Counted from the first letter of the stretch, positions 23,631-35,962 are shown. The stretch is DNA of 64,000 nt from Pseudeuparius sepicola (GCA_963920635.1 OY987299.1:128647373-128711372); one strand, 5' to 3'. Numbers and translations are program-made. Notes: generated from the letters alone by a model not told the origin.

Positions 23631-26557
23631 TGAGAATAAAATTATCTAGAAAAATTTTCGGCACGAGTGGTGTTTGTCGAGATTATTTCGCAAATACGAT
23701 TTAATAATTTGTGTATTAATTATTTCTATGTTTACATTTCCAAAACGACTCATTTTGAACGAGTTTATTGACAGCTTCGACTGTAGCGTTCGAGTAAACA
23801 AACAACATGACGCTTGGATATCCAAGGCAAATGCGATTATTGGCGTTGGTTTATTTTCTGAATGTGTGTCATAAATTTAAACGGAGACGGAGGTCTAATA
23901 ACAACAATTTAGCAATATAAAAGTTATATAAATTCATTGATACAATGCTTAATAATACCACAACATAATTTATAAGCTGCATAATTTAGAACAGTGTAAA
24001 AAACACCAATTTTAAGAAGTACGTGTTTGTATCGAACAGATTCGCTTTTGCTAAGCAACGAAGTGATAATTGAACAAGTGGTATTACCGCTTTGGTTTTG
24101 CACAAGTGCAACTATCGCTGGCAGCGGCATATGATTGGTTGGATTTTTATGGAAGGAGCTACCTTATTGGATGCAAGCGGTATGAGGGAAATAATCGTGC
24201 GTTTTTCTGCCAATTTTTTTGGCAACGTTTTGCCTAATTTCGGGATTCGGGATCAACTTCTAAGCATAATGACGCCATAATACTTTACTATTTCTACAAC
24301 ATACAGTCGTATCCCACGAATTTCGGTAGACGTGAACATCTGATTATTAGATCCATAAAAGCATCCAATTTCGACAAATAATTATCGGATTGACCTTTCA
24401 CGTAATCCTTGTCACAACTAACAACAATAAGAATAACACTATTTTAAATCGCACAGATATCTGATGAAGTCTGAATAGTTGATAGATTATTGACAGATAA
24501 TAATTTTAGAAAATATCAGAAAATGCCTATCAGTGACTTATACTTTAGACTCCCTCAAACATCGTATTGCGCGGCCTGGTCTCTAAGTCGCAATTATTGA
24601 TTGCCCCCTTTTATCTCAGCGGGACTCCCCCATCTCCGCAAACCATGATTAAACGCCCCCCTAGGGCCTCTGGCGGTGACACGGACGCCCTGCGTATATA
24701 TAAAAATAAAGAAGGGACCATCGCGATCCCGTCATATACCTGTGAAAAATTAAAGCGATTTTTTCGGGGTTAATCCCTCTGGCGAGGCACTTAATTATAT
24801 TTTTCGAAGCGAGGCGGATCAGTGGCGCGCATGTGCACAAGGGAGACAATGTTGGTTACTACTAAACATATAGTAATCTCGATTAAGAACTTTAACGTGT
24901 TACTAAACGTTCTACGAGCAACAGTTTTTACTCCTTTCACAATATTAAACTGTTCTTAAATGTATGCTCCTGAAATAGTCTAACTACTTACAAGCATCTT
25001 CATCTCTCCATAGAGTTAATCTCTTACGAAATAGTCAGCGTCGACTTCTGCTGTAAACTAATAATTATAAAGCGTCTTAGTATAAAGGAGAGCTCTTTAA
25101 TTCATAATCGGCGCATATAACAAAGGGTACGTGTTAATATGCTGGTGAATCTTCAGATTCATTGCGCTAAAATTGGACAAAAAAATAACCCGCATTAATT
25201 AGCATTAAATACAACAGCAAAGAAACAACTGGACATGACGAACAGCCCTTTTCATCAGAAATAAAACTGAGTCATGTACACAAGCATGCATAGCGCTGCA
25301 TGGAGCGCCGCTAAAGCATTGTCTTCGTGACATCGTTTAAATTTTTAGCTTTAAATAAATTGAATGAAACAGCGGAGGTTGTTTATTTATTTAGGGCAAA
25401 AAAAGAAACCCAACGAAACGCCAGAGGATATAAAACCAGCCGAGCGGTCACGAAATTTTCAACTGGAAACTATGAACGGCCAGAATGAATGATTTCAGAT
25501 TTTTATTCGATTTGGAAGAAGGAAACGGGAATGAAGAAGATGAATAGGGGAAAGACAAATACGTCAGTAGCAACAGTTCCTTCCAAATTTTGCTGCTTAT
25601 TCTGACAGATAAAATGAACTTTTATGATCTGGGGTAATTTTTTCAAAGTAGCTCAGTATACTACAGAAACACCTTTGACCTGTCACCTATCCACATTAAT
25701 GAATTGCAGTTCACACCGCGAAGGTAATTTGACATTTACAAATTTTCACTCCTGGTTTTGACCTATACACCGAGTCGGCTGCTGAATCAAATTAATTTGC
25801 CAACTCTCTGATGGGCAGCTTCAAAAGTGGCCTAATGAAATTACTTGGGCTTTAAATTACCCTAAATTGAGCGAATTGGCTGATCACAGCTGAGGTGCGA
25901 ATATGAAATTCATGGGGCTGTTTGAAAACCAGGAATTATGATGTTGCTTATCTTATTTATAAAAAATGAATTTTAACAAGTTTTTTATGCCTTAAAACAA
26001 CGACTGTTATTTTATGAACAATAGTTAAAGGAAAAGTAAGGAAAATATATTTCGCTCAAGCTTACTCTTTAACAAGAATTATACTTATCAATACCTATCT
26101 ACTATCAATTCAGATAGTCGTCTCTGAACTCGCCGGTCTCATTTTAAAACCGTATACTTCTTTACATAATGTAAACAATAGTTACTTGTGTAACTAATGA
26201 ACGTGCTGCTATATCATTTCGAGTAATATTTTGAATTTTGTTTTCGTTTTGGCTTGTGGAGGTCTAAGGTTCTTAACTTAAATCTTAAATCTCTTTTTTG
26301 GATTGCTGTGAAGTTTTCGGTAGTGGTATGGCATAAATGAAGTCACTTTGAACAGCATAAAAACTTTTGAATTTTATACGGGTGATTTCTGCTGAAAAGT
26401 CTGGTATTTTTACCAGTAGCAGAGCGTGGTAAATGCTATGAATTAGATCGCGCCCCGTATATCACTGTGTTCCAAATGAGTTCATTTATATTTTACCAGG
26501 GTATAGCTCGAGAACAGGCGCCTCGGCAGAAGAATACGAGACAAAACACTTTTTTAA
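23631..26557. other. Mostly single-copy DNA, no gene recognised
   Basis: The longest stretch in the window without recognisable mobile elements. The segment 24540-24870 is GC-richer (CCCCCTAGGGCCTCTGGCGG and similar), like the other islands. Frames here are at most 68 codons and show no domain. If the locus has a host regulatory element or intron, this is one of the better places to look, but nothing in the sequence proves it. Confidence 0.4.
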
Positions 26558-26594
26558 CCATATTAAACCGCACACTAGGTGCGGTTTAATATGG
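26558..26594. repeat. Perfect 16-bp-stem hairpin with partial tandem copy
   Basis: CCATATTAAACCGCAC (26558-26573) pairs exactly with GTGCGGTTTAATATGG (26579-26594), with a 5-nt loop. The right half is repeated directly afterwards (CACACTAGGTGCGGTTTAAT, about 26599-26620). Function unknown. Confidence 0.8.
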
Positions 26595-27118
26595 TCTCAC
26601 ACTAGGTGCGGTTTAATATAGTAAAAAGTACTAGTAGTAAGAAGATATGAAGGAGACAGAGAAGATAGGATATTGTAGTAAAAACAAGTGACTTAATGCT
26701 CGCCTAATATAATATCACCAATACATGCATGGGTTAAACTGTTCGACGGCTGGCCACTTGTGCAGCGAAATGCGGTGGATAGCCGTGCCATAATTTCACA
26801 GATCTAAGGATATACTTGCGTAAATAGTTATAATCGATATGGCTTTTTAGAGACCTTTTGGCATTAACCTTTACGTTGTATTTGACGATAATCTTAAAAA
26901 AAACCTTAAAAGTGAAATATTATGTTGCTTGCAGAAAATTTACCTATATTTTTGAAAACTGCGTGACCCTTATGTCCTATATTTTTTTTTGTGGCGTTTA
27001 AAAAATTTTTAAAATGTAATAATTTCTAGTTGCTTCTTTATTATTATATTCTACTCACTCGGCTCAAGTCGGGTGTTTCCGCACCAAGGTTTCGGCTCGA
27101 TACCGCTGGGTTCGTATG
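26595..27118. other. No gene seen
   Basis: After the partial hairpin copy the sequence is AT-rich with no supported frame or element end. Confidence 0.5.
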
Positions 27119-29807
27119 CACGGCAAAAAAGGAATTGTAATATTACACAATTTAACGTTGGGTAAATTACGACCAACATTATGTTGTGTAAAGTTCCGTA
27201 ACTCTGTGTAAAACAGATTTCCATAATAAAATATGTAATGAAATTTACATAGATTTTCCAGTAAATGTTCTGTTTATAATGTTATTTTCCATAACATTTC
27301 TGTACAATTAGGTATTTAAAAAAAATCGTGTAAAGGAACATATGCTTTTATGCGATTTTCAAGATTGTTACATGCATTTTCACATTTAAATTTGGAAAGT
27401 TACATAATCTTAAAAGAAACTCACCATGTACCTATTATTATGTGATTTTACCATCTTTTCGGGGATTTCAAGAAAACTACATAATTTTATAATTAATATA
27501 CCATATTTTCTTATGTAAAATTTCAGTAATTTTTCTTTGTTTTTTCATTGATTCTGTATTTTTTATGGTCTCATATATATATATAGGGTGTTCCGGAACG
27601 AGCCTACAAAAACTATTACTGGAAGTGACTTATATACATACAACATTGTACAGGGTTTCCCATATTAAAACACCCATTTTAATATGGACATGAAATTCAA
27701 ACTTGTGATTTTAAATGAATTATTAAGTCCAACAATATGGGCTGTGTGGAGATTTGCACGCGGAATCTATCGTGTTAACGGTAATTTAACCTAAAATTGT
27801 ATGCGTATATTAAAATGGGTTCTTTAATATGCAGAAATCTCTATTTCCACTTATTTATTTTTTAGATTAAAGAAAAAAAAGTTAAGAAATAAGATACTAA
27901 TAAGGTGTAGATTATACGTACAATTACGAAGTTGAAATAAGTTTGATTTTTCTTATACAGTGTGGCCATTTTAGTGTGCAACATATGGGAATTTTTTTTA
28001 TTAATTGCACAACCAAAATACAAATATTGCCGAAAGTTGGTGCATGTTCGATAATCATATTAGGTGCCCTTAGAATGGTTGCAAGTCAAACAGCATACAG
28101 GGTAGGTCAAAAAATATAAAAATTGTTCAAGAGTAAAGTACCCTTATTTCAAAGAATTCAGCAAAATGTTATTAAGAAAAGTTGTTTAGAATTAAAAGTT
28201 ATGCCTAAATACCAAAACATGGCCTCCTAAGAAAAAAAATATTTTTTTGAAAAACATTAATAATTTTCTAAAAATATATATATTTTAATATTCCCCCTAA
28301 ACACTTTCATAAATTAATCAAAATCAAATTAATTTCTCATAGCTTTGTTCAAATTCAAGCATATTTGTAAAATTAACTTAGATTTTTAGTTTTTTAGGGA
28401 ATTGTTGCAACGATATTAAACACAACTTGTTGTTTAATAAGAAACTGTGGAAATTCATCGACGAAAAAATTTTTTTCTTAGGAGGCTATGTTTTGGTATT
28501 TAGGCATAGCTTTTAATTCTAAACAACTTTTCTTAATAACCTTTTCCTGAATTTTTTGAAATAAGGGTACTTCACTCTTGTGCAATTTTTATATTTTTCG
28601 ACCTACCCTGTGTGCTGTTTAACTTGCAACCATTCTAAGGGCACCTAATATGATTATCGAACATGCACCAACTTTCGGCAATATTTGTATTTTGGTTCTG
28701 CAATTAATAAAAAAAATTCCCATATGTTGCACACTAAAATGGCCACACTCTATATATTATTATTATTTGCATTTTGAAATATATTGTTCATTTTGCCAAA
28801 AATATTATAACATTATCACATATTTAATAGTTCAATTGATATTTTGTAAATTGAAATTTTTAATATAGGCAGCAGATTTAAAAAATGCATAAAGTACCCT
28901 ATGGTATATTTCATTAAAGTTAGGATCTTATCTGGAAATCGTCGTGCATAAGTTTCTTCTAGGGTAAGCCCAGACAATTTCCTATAACTTTTGCATTTTT
29001 TTTTCTAACTTGAAAAATAAAGAAATTATTCAAACAGGCGAAATGTTGTATATACCTATAGCCTACAGTACAAATCATCTAGTGAACTACATTAATTTAG
29101 TTTTTTTCGCAACATTTACAACTTCTAAAAAAATTTCTCTGTAGATACGCTCCCTCCAGAACATTCAGAATTATAAATAAGAATACCGGTATACCTACTG
29201 TTTTATAATAAGTATCTACATAAGTCGGTATATCATGATTTTGAAAACTGACCTTATCCATCTGGATGCACGTATAAATAAACACTATAAACAACACGTA
29301 CCCACTTATAGACACAGCAATGTTCATCCACAACACTGGCTTTTCACTTATCTTCGTCCGTAAAGCTCAGCAGCTTAAGCATGTATCCGCACTTGTTACT
29401 AGAAGTTTAGAACTGAGTCTGAGGAATACTGAGGATGATGAGAAACTGACGAGGCCCTTTGCCGTTTGATTCACGACATTGGCTATGCACCTGTAGTTGC
29501 TTGTGCCTTATTCGAATTCGCGTAATTTGTTCCGTGAATATACAGAAATGACGTAGGATCACATATATTTTTCATTGTGATATTACATAATTATGGAATT
29601 TTTCATTGTCACATTACAAACTTATATTTGGGATTTAAAATTCCACAATTTTTACGTATTTTTTCCATTTTACGTACGAAATTCTTAGTTTTTGTGGAAA
29701 ATAGCATAAAACCGTCAAATTACAAATTTTATAGTGCACGTTCAGAATAAGTTGTGTAATTTATTTCACGTAAGGTTATGTACTATTCCACTCATTTTTT
29801 ACTGTGC
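27119..29807. mobile_element. 2.7-kb element, GCACnGnAAAAAA ends, copy 1 (interrupted)
   Basis: The left end GCACGGCAAAAAAGGAATTG and the right end CATTTTTTACTGTGC are related inverted termini. The same sequence, in the opposite orientation, occupies 47977-49980. Copy 1 is interrupted at 27958-28750 by a TA-flanked fold-back element that copy 2 lacks. Minus frame 29097-29336 (79 codons, hydrophobic, starting MLWMNIAVSISGYVLFIVFI) has a partly similar counterpart in copy 2 that is broken by stops, so it may be a remnant of an element gene; no family is recognised. Confidence 0.8.
27958..28750. mobile_element. Fold-back element family C, copy 1, nested
   Basis: CAGTGTGGCCATTTTAGTGTG and its complement bound the element, with TA on both sides. 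Arms include TTGCACAACCAAAATACAAA, CAAATATTGCCGAAAGTTGG and AACATGGCCTCCTAAG with their complements; arm length is about 390 bp, so almost no loop remains. The empty site in the sister host element (TTCTTATATATTATA near 49000-49015, read on the minus strand) shows that the inserted unit is CAG...CTC plus one duplicated TA. Confidence 0.92.
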
Positions 29808-30584
29808 GTACACGCCAGTTTACGTCAACCGTAAGTCCACACAAGTAACGTATGTTCTAAAACTCTTTAACGCGCATGCGTAGCTGTCATTTTCTACGCC
29901 TGTCTACGTATAGGGCTTTGCCTTAACTCCCTACTGTCTTATTATCGTATCGCGTGACTGTATCAATCCTGGTGCTAACGACGTAGTTACGTATACCTAC
30001 TTTGGTATTCTCATTTACCCATTAATTTCCCTTTCGTAATGATTCTGTCGCCTTCACCTTGCCGGCTAGGAATAAATCACACAAAAATTGAATTCCACCA
30101 TAATCAGGGTAGATGGCGTGCGAGCTAGAACGCCATCAATCAAGTTAGGAATCGCGGGAGGTCAGGGACAGATCCAGATCCCTCAAGGAATTCGGGTGTA
30201 TTTTAATGGCCGATTTATCGACCTGGCGACCCTGGGGCGGTGAACGCGAATCTATTAATTCGGGACAAGGGAAGTCGATATTTAACGAAACACACTGAGT
30301 GCCAACAACAGTCATATCGTCTAATAAGGCATCTAGCCTTTACGGGCTGAACTTCTAGAACACATTCGTAGCAAGCACAGATTTTAAAGAATCATTATGG
30401 TCCCCTTAGAGAAAAAAGGAGACAGGACACCGCACGTTCGTACCCTGCCGTGTATAGATTTTGTTACGTCGTTTTGAACGGCGGCCATTTTATATGTGGC
30501 AGACAAAACGAGTACGTTGTGAGTTAATTTCGTGAATTTGTGAATTAAAAGTAACAGTGATTAAGTGGAAAATATACTCTTACG
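29808..30584. other. GC-richer island and putative 5' leader, no full gene
   Basis: From about 30060 to 30330 the sequence is GC-richer and CpG-containing (for example GACCTGGCGACCCTGGGGCGG). It precedes the THAP-like first exon, whose leader (30460-30584) includes GGCGGCCATTTTATATGTGGC. A promoter could lie here, but no TATA box or initiator could be assigned with confidence. Confidence 0.35.
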
Positions 30585-30656
30585 ATGATGAATTGCTCAG
30601 CGTTTGGTTGCAAAAGCAGAAGTGAAAAGCAAGAGCGCGGGGATTTTGTTTCACAG
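30585..30656 (+). CDS. THAP-like zinc-finger first exon (partial gene)
   Basis: ATG ATG opens MMNCSAFGCKSRSEKQERGD then FVSQ, directly followed by a GGTAAAT splice-donor-like site at 30656-30661. The CSAFGC pair (C-x-x-x-C, within the first nine residues) and short basic loop are how THAP domains begin; THAP domains are C2CH DNA-binding zinc fingers found in host regulators and in P-element-type transposases. The second half of the domain (W, C-x-x-H) was not found downstream: a fold-back element lies at 30908-32308. A very similar exon arrangement exists at 60264. It may be the 5' exon of a gene continuing outside the visible pieces, or a broken transposase copy. Confidence 0.5.
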
Positions 30657-30907
30657 GTAAATATTTAACAAGCTACCTCTGAAAGAAGCCCTAAAACTTT
30701 ATTTTTTCTCAATATAACAATTATTCATTATATGCGTTTTAGTGTGATAAAGTGCATTGATTTGTTTGTAAATATAATTATTTTTAACATCGTTTTTATT
30801 GAAAATATCTTAATGGATTTTGATAGTTTCATAAAATATGGGCTGGTTTCCATGGGCGTGCATTATTTATTTTATTTTGATTGCTTCAAAATCGCCATAA
30901 ATAAATA

Positions 30908-32308
30908 CAGGGTGAGTTTTTTTCGATGACCACTATGGGGATTTCGGAAACTAGCAGAGCTAGAACAAAGGTTAAATGGGGAAAGAATTGCAGTTTTGAG
31001 ATTGATTTTTTGCTATTTTATCAGATCTCTGTAGCTCCGTTATTTCTGATTATACAGAAAAACTGTAGAGACAAAAATTGTAGATAATTTTGGACTTAAT
31101 AAAATAATCTGATCCAATTTTGTTGTTTGTGATTTTTGATATACCTATGACATAAACTTTTGTTTAATATTAAATCGGCCCTTTTTGAGCATAGCTATTA
31201 CAAAAAAATAAAAGAGCTATGGCTAATTTTCTGATTTTTTTAAAATTTCACATAGTCAGCCATTGGATATTTTCATAATTATGTTCTATTTTATAATAGA
31301 CATACTTCAAACTTTCAAATATTTTATTTTTAGCTGGCAACAAAATGTAAGAAAATAAAACAAAAATTATCATGAATTATCACCACATAACTATCTGCCC
31401 GTAAGAAATTACCTAGATCAGCTCTATTCGAATAGTTGAATAGGGAAAAATAGACCTATTTCCTGGCAGCCCCGATCCCCCGATTTGTCTGTTTTGGATT
31501 TATTTTTGTGAGGAACAGTACAAAATAAAGTATGAGACAATTGCTGAATTAAGAGCAGCTGTTTTAGAAGCAACTGCCAGTATTGACAGGCGCTCTTTAA
31601 GAAAGACGACAAATTCAGTTCCAAAAAGATGCAACATTTGCATAAATAATAATGGTGGATTGTTTGAACACGTTTTTTATTATAAAAGGTGGCCTTTTAA
31701 AATAATAATAATTTGAATTTGAGTTTTTTAATTTTTGTTTTATTTTGTTACATTTTGTTACCAGCTAAAAACAAAATATTAGAAAGTTTGAAGAATGTCT
31801 AATTTTAAAATAGAACGTAATTATGAAAATGTTCCATGGCTGACTATGTGAAAATTAAAAAAAAACAGAAAATTAACCATAGCTCTTTTATTTTTTATAA
31901 TAACTATGCCGAGTATTAAATCTTTGGAAAGCTCAAAAAATGGCCGATTTGATGAGGCCACAGCCAAGTATGATTTACATTTAAAAAAACACAAATTTAT
32001 GTCATATCTCAAAAATCACAAACAACATAAAAAAATTGATAAGATTATCTTATTAAGCCCAAAATTATCTACAATTATTGTCTTTACAGATTTTCCTTAT
32101 AATCAGAAATAACGGAGCTACAGAGATCTGATGAAATATCAAAAAATCTCTCTTTTCAAAATATCTAGTGAGCCATGAATTTTTTTAAAGATCCAAAAGG
32201 GGCATTAGATTGAGCATTCAAAACTGCAATTCTTTCCGCATTTAATCTTTGTTCTAGCTCTGCTAGTTTCCGAGATCCCCATAGTGGGCATCGAAAAAAC
32301 TCACCCTG
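30908..32308. mobile_element. Long fold-back element family B, copy 2
   Basis: TA-flanked (30906-30907, 32309-32310), CAGGGTGAG...CTCACCCTG, with arms and centre matching copy 1 at 14372-15888. Its left arm is shortened relative to copy 1 around 30995 (the GAATGCTCAATC segment is missing), so the arms are of unequal length. It carries the same transposase remnant. Confidence 0.92.
31455..31690 (+). pseudogene. Mariner-type transposase C-terminal remnant, second copy
   Basis: Reads PISWQPRSPDLSVLDLFL, stop, GTVQNKV, frameshift, then YETIAELRAAVLEATASIDR, RRSLRKTTNSVPKRC and NICINNNGGLFEHVF. It differs from the 15031 copy by scattered substitutions, and both share the same frameshift before YETI, so the coding lesion predates the split of the two copies. 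This indicates that they were mobilised after the transposase was already dead, by an enzyme supplied elsewhere. Confidence 0.8.
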
Positions 32309-33129
32309 TATATTTCAGCACTTGACACTAGCTTTACATTTGGGAAATTATGTGCAAATAAATACCATTATTTCAAATTACGTGTTAAGTCAAAATTAAC
32401 TACCTTTCCATTTTTAACATTTTTGTGATATTGGCTAAGAACTCGTTTCATGCTACTCCACTGGCTAGTCGCTATTAGGCTCCCTCATTCCTTGTCTAAG
32501 ATGGTCACTGTTGTTCCCTATACAGTCATAAATAAATTAACTACATATAGCGAAGAGGTAAATTGAACCAGTCACGTCCAGAAATATACGAATTACGAAC
32601 ATCGATTCTCAAAGGCGTAATAGCCAAAAATACGAGCCTTGCCCGTCCCGCGACTTTATAGATTGCTTTTCAATATACAGGGCGCCGCCGGTTCGCAAAA
32701 TAAATAAAGTTTTATTAGCACTCCAACTTTCAATATTCATACTTTTATTCGCCGTGAATTTTCCTGCGATGGCTCCTAAATTTCCCCGGCCAAGGGGAAA
32801 GTGAAAAGTAATTCGGGACGGGGTGTATTATTCGATTTACATTTTAAATTTTTCGGCGCGAGGTTCAATTTGTTTTCAGGGGGGGGGGGGGTGGGGAGCG
32901 AGAGAAGATAGCCCGCGTTCGGTTTTTCCATTTAATTAATAAGAAATTCTGCGGATGAATGGACATGAGAAATTAGATTAAAATTAGAGAACGCCTGGAA
33001 GTGGGGGGGGTCCCGCAGTTTGAAATAATTATTGGGTAAAGTGCTAAAATAAATTGAAAAGCACTCTCTCTCTATCCTCCAGTATAAGCCCCACGGGCTA
33101 GTGACATATACCTATATTAAAAATAAAAT
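32309..33129. other. Single-copy island with poly-G, no gene
   Basis: Contains a GC-richer part (32685-33080) with a run of G (32880-32891) and CTCTCTCTCT near 33066. One orphan ATATACAGGGCGCCG end at 32674 has no partner. No coding region is supported. Confidence 0.4.
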
Positions 33130-33490
33130 AAAAGGTAAAAAACCTTTTTAAAAACTAGCTTTTTAAGCCATGTACTAAAACAAATAAAATTAAATAAAAT
33201 AGGTCTAGGTTTTCGCTAAATTGCGACAAGTTTTTTTTGGAAATCAAAAAGCTTGTCACCCGAAATAATCATAAAAGTAGGTACCAATTGATTTTAGCAA
33301 GTACCTACCTACATACTTGCCAAAGTATATAATTTTCTTTACCATTCGCGCGACAAGCTTTTTGACAAACACAAACTTGTCGCAATTTGGTACTGAATTA
33401 GTTTAACGAAAACCTAGACTTATTTTACTTTATTTTATTCGTTTTAGTGCATGGATTAAATGCTTGTTTTTAAAAAGGCTTTTTTAACTT
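33130..33490. mobile_element. Fold-back element, AAAACTAGC/TAGGTCTAGGTTTTCG arms
   Basis: AATAAAATAGGTCTAGGTTT, TTGCGACAAG and AAAAAGCTTGTC on the left are matched by their complements on the right (CGACAAGCTTTTTG, ACTTGTCGCAATTTG, GAAAACCTAGACTTATTTTA). Arms are ~130 bp. No protein. Confidence 0.75.
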
Positions 33491-33529
33491 GTATTTTACT
33501 TTGTGATTTTTAGTATCTACCTATTTGAT

Positions 33530-33860
33530 TCCCATATCAGAAGGGTGGTAGGTAAAGAAATTTAGTTCGCCATCTTGGGGCATCTGATATATTGGATTTA
33601 ATATGACGTCACCTACCTTATTATTTTGTAATCGTCAAACACTTTCATTTTTTTATACCCATGTCAAGTAGATTGTGCAGAAATAGGTAATCCGCCATCT
33701 TCTGACGGCCGCCATATTGAATCTAGTATGGTATCACTAACTTTATCGCTTTCTACTCTTCAGGCCCTTTCATTTTATACCCATATTAAAGGTATTAAAA
33801 AGAAAATGTAATCCTCCATCTTGTAGCGACAGCCATTTTGAAAGTACTTAGTACAATATT
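33530..33860. repeat. ~123-bp imperfect tandem repeat (GCCATCTT...TTTCATTTTATACCCAT)
   Basis: The CGCCATCTT box recurs at about 33568, 33693 and 33814. Each unit also has a CCATATTGAATnTAnTATG block and TTTCATTTTnTACCCATnT. About 2.7 diverged units are present. One unit carries a TGACGTCA palindrome (33604-33611). Confidence 0.75.
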
Positions 33861-33869
33861 GAGTATTGC

Positions 33870-34628
33870 CACAGACATATACAGGGTGTTCGAAAAATAG
33901 ACGGAGATATTTTAGAGGGTGATTCCCTGTTAAGAAATATGAAAAAAAGTTTCTATAAACATGGGTCCGGAAATGCAGAGTTTTCAAGATACAGGATGTT
34001 AAATATATTGCATGTCACTGGACAAAATTGGTTTATCAATTTTTGCAAAAAAAATCACCAGTGCCTTGGAAAACAAATAATCAAAAGCATTTCTAGGAAA
34101 GAGTGTTATTGCAACTTTTCCAATATCATAACATAAAGTACACTACAACCAATTTTGTCCAGTGACATGCAATAAAACGGTTTTTTTTTTCTCGAAAACG
34201 AAGTGAGATAGGAAAACAATACAAGAGGGAAAGAAGTTGTATTTTTAGATTCTTAATCAAACAAAAAATATTAAAGTTACAAAAAAGGTAGTGGCGTACA
34301 TTTTTTTGATAATAATATTCGCTAAGGTGCCCCCCGGGACGCCACTGGACTTAATAAATTTAATCTAGTTAGGGCGAAATTAGCCTCTTAATACAACAAA
34401 TAACATTGAAAAATTTCAACAGAATCGAGTAAATAATTTTTAAGACATTAATAATTTAATTTTTTATTTTTTTTTTATTTAACATCTGTATCTTGAAAAC
34501 TCTGCATTTCCGGACCCATGTTTATAGAAACTTTTTTTCATATTTCTTAACAGGGAATCACCCTCTAAAATATCTCCGTCTATTTTTCGAACACCCTGTA
34601 TAGCTTCGCTAAGCTATATAGGTCTGTG
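33870..34628. mobile_element. 38-bp hairpin element CACAGAC...GTCTGTG with 7-bp TSD, split by a fold-back insert
   Basis: CACAGACATA at 33870 and TAGCTTCGCTAAGCTATATA plus GGTCTGTG at the other end rebuild a 38-bp hairpin (ATATAGCTT pairing with AAGCTATAT) once the nested element is removed. Identical GTATTGC heptamers flank it at 33863-33869 and 34629-34635. The nested fold-back element entered at the TA in the middle. Confidence 0.7.
33882..34598. mobile_element. Fold-back element, CAGGGTGTTCGAAAAATAGA ends, TA flanks
   Basis: TA-flanked (33880-33881, 34599-34600). Arms of ~140 bp are virtually exact (GACGGAGATATTTTAGAGGG, GGTGATTCCCTGTTAAGAAA, GGGTCCGGAAATGCAGAG), and an inner pair around GTCACTGGACAAAATTGGTT and AACCAATTTTGTCCAGTGAC forms a second fold-back. 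No transposase remnant. The high arm identity suggests a comparatively recent insertion. Confidence 0.9.
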
Positions 34629-34743
34629 GTATTGCTTATTGTATTGTCACCAGAGCTAAAGGTGTATGCAAAATTTCAACTAAATCGGATGTCAAGAAGT
34701 GCTTCTAATTCAGCTTGCAAGATTCGACCCATACATAATTATA

Positions 34744-35599
34744 CAGTGTCTTCGTTTAAGTGTGCAACATATGGGATTTTTTTATTAATTGCACAACCAA
34801 AATACAAATATTGCCGAAAGTTGGTGCATGTTCAATAATCATATTAGGCGCACTTAGAATGGTTGCAAGTCAAACAGCATATACAGGGTAGGTCAAAAAA
34901 TATAAAAATTATACAAGAGTAAAGTACCCTTATTTCAGAAAATTTAGCAAAATGTTATTAAGAAAAGTTGTCTAGAATCAAAAATTATGCCTAAATACCA
35001 AAACATGGCCTCCTAAGGAAAATAAATATATCTTTTTGAAAAACATTAATAATTTTCTAAAAAAAAATTGTTTTAATATTCACCCTAAACAATTTCATAA
35101 ATCAATCAAAATTATATCAATTTCGCATAACCTTTTTTAAATTTAAGCATATTTGTAGAATCCGAAACTTCATGTTTGTTGCAACGATATTAAACAAAAC
35201 TTTAAAATTTCGCAAAAATTCTTCTGAACAAGGTGAAACATTAGTAATGATAATGTGTATATTTCAAAATTGTCATTTAAGGTGCAAAATTTTTATTTTA
35301 AATGTTTATTAAGAAACTGGAAATCAATTGGAGGTTATGTTTTGGTATTTAGGCATAGCTTTTAATTCTAAACAACTTTTCTTAATAATCTTTTGCTAAT
35401 TTTTTTGAAATAAGGGTACATTACTCTTAATCAATTTTTATATTTTTTTACCTACCCCGTGTGCTGTTTAACTTGCAACCAATCTAAGTGCACCTAATAT
35501 GATTATTGAACAACTTTATTCAATGTCTGTATTTTGGTTGTGCAATTGACAAAAAAAAAAAACGTCCCACATATGTTGCACACTTAAATGACCACACTG
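34744..35599. mobile_element. Fold-back element family C, copy 2
   Basis: TA-flanked with CAGTGT...CACTG ends; shares GTGTGCAACATATGGGA, TTGCACAACCAAAATACAAA and AACATGGCCTCCTAAG with copy 1 (27958-28750). Its arms have diverged more and carry indels near 35160-35330, so it is the older copy. Confidence 0.9.
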
Positions 35600-35962
35600 T
35601 ATATTTTTAAGTAGATCCGCTATTAAAATTCTGTATCTGGGCCAAAATAACATAAAAACTCTCAAATCGAGACCCAAAAACTTGTCCTAACTCCTAACTA
35701 GTATAAAATGAAAGAAAAAAGGTTTAGGTAGACCAGGCGCGGTCATATCCATTTGCGAAGGGGGGGCATACCTAGATATTATGTACTCCTTTAGGCGGTT
35801 TTTAAGTACCTACTGTAACAACAAAACTAAAAAATAAAAAGGCGATATCGCAAAAAAAAATTATATTCCTCACAAAAATAACAAAAATAAAAAATATGTA
35901 TTTTAAATTTTAAATAAAAATTATGCAAACAAAATTTTTATTGCATGTGCGTTGGTTATATA

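Noticed and set aside
24463..24490. Another hammerhead core (CTGATGAAGTCTGAA)
   Set aside because: There is no room for a stem II between the core and GAA, and no PLE sequence nearby.
29097..29336. Hydrophobic 79-codon frame as a host membrane-protein gene
   Set aside because: It belongs to the repeated 2.7-kb element; the second copy is full of stops, so it is at most an element remnant.
29420..29470. Hammerhead-like CTGACGAGG...GCCGTTTG
   Set aside because: A stem II can form, but the required GAA is GTT and the site is not conserved in the sister copy.
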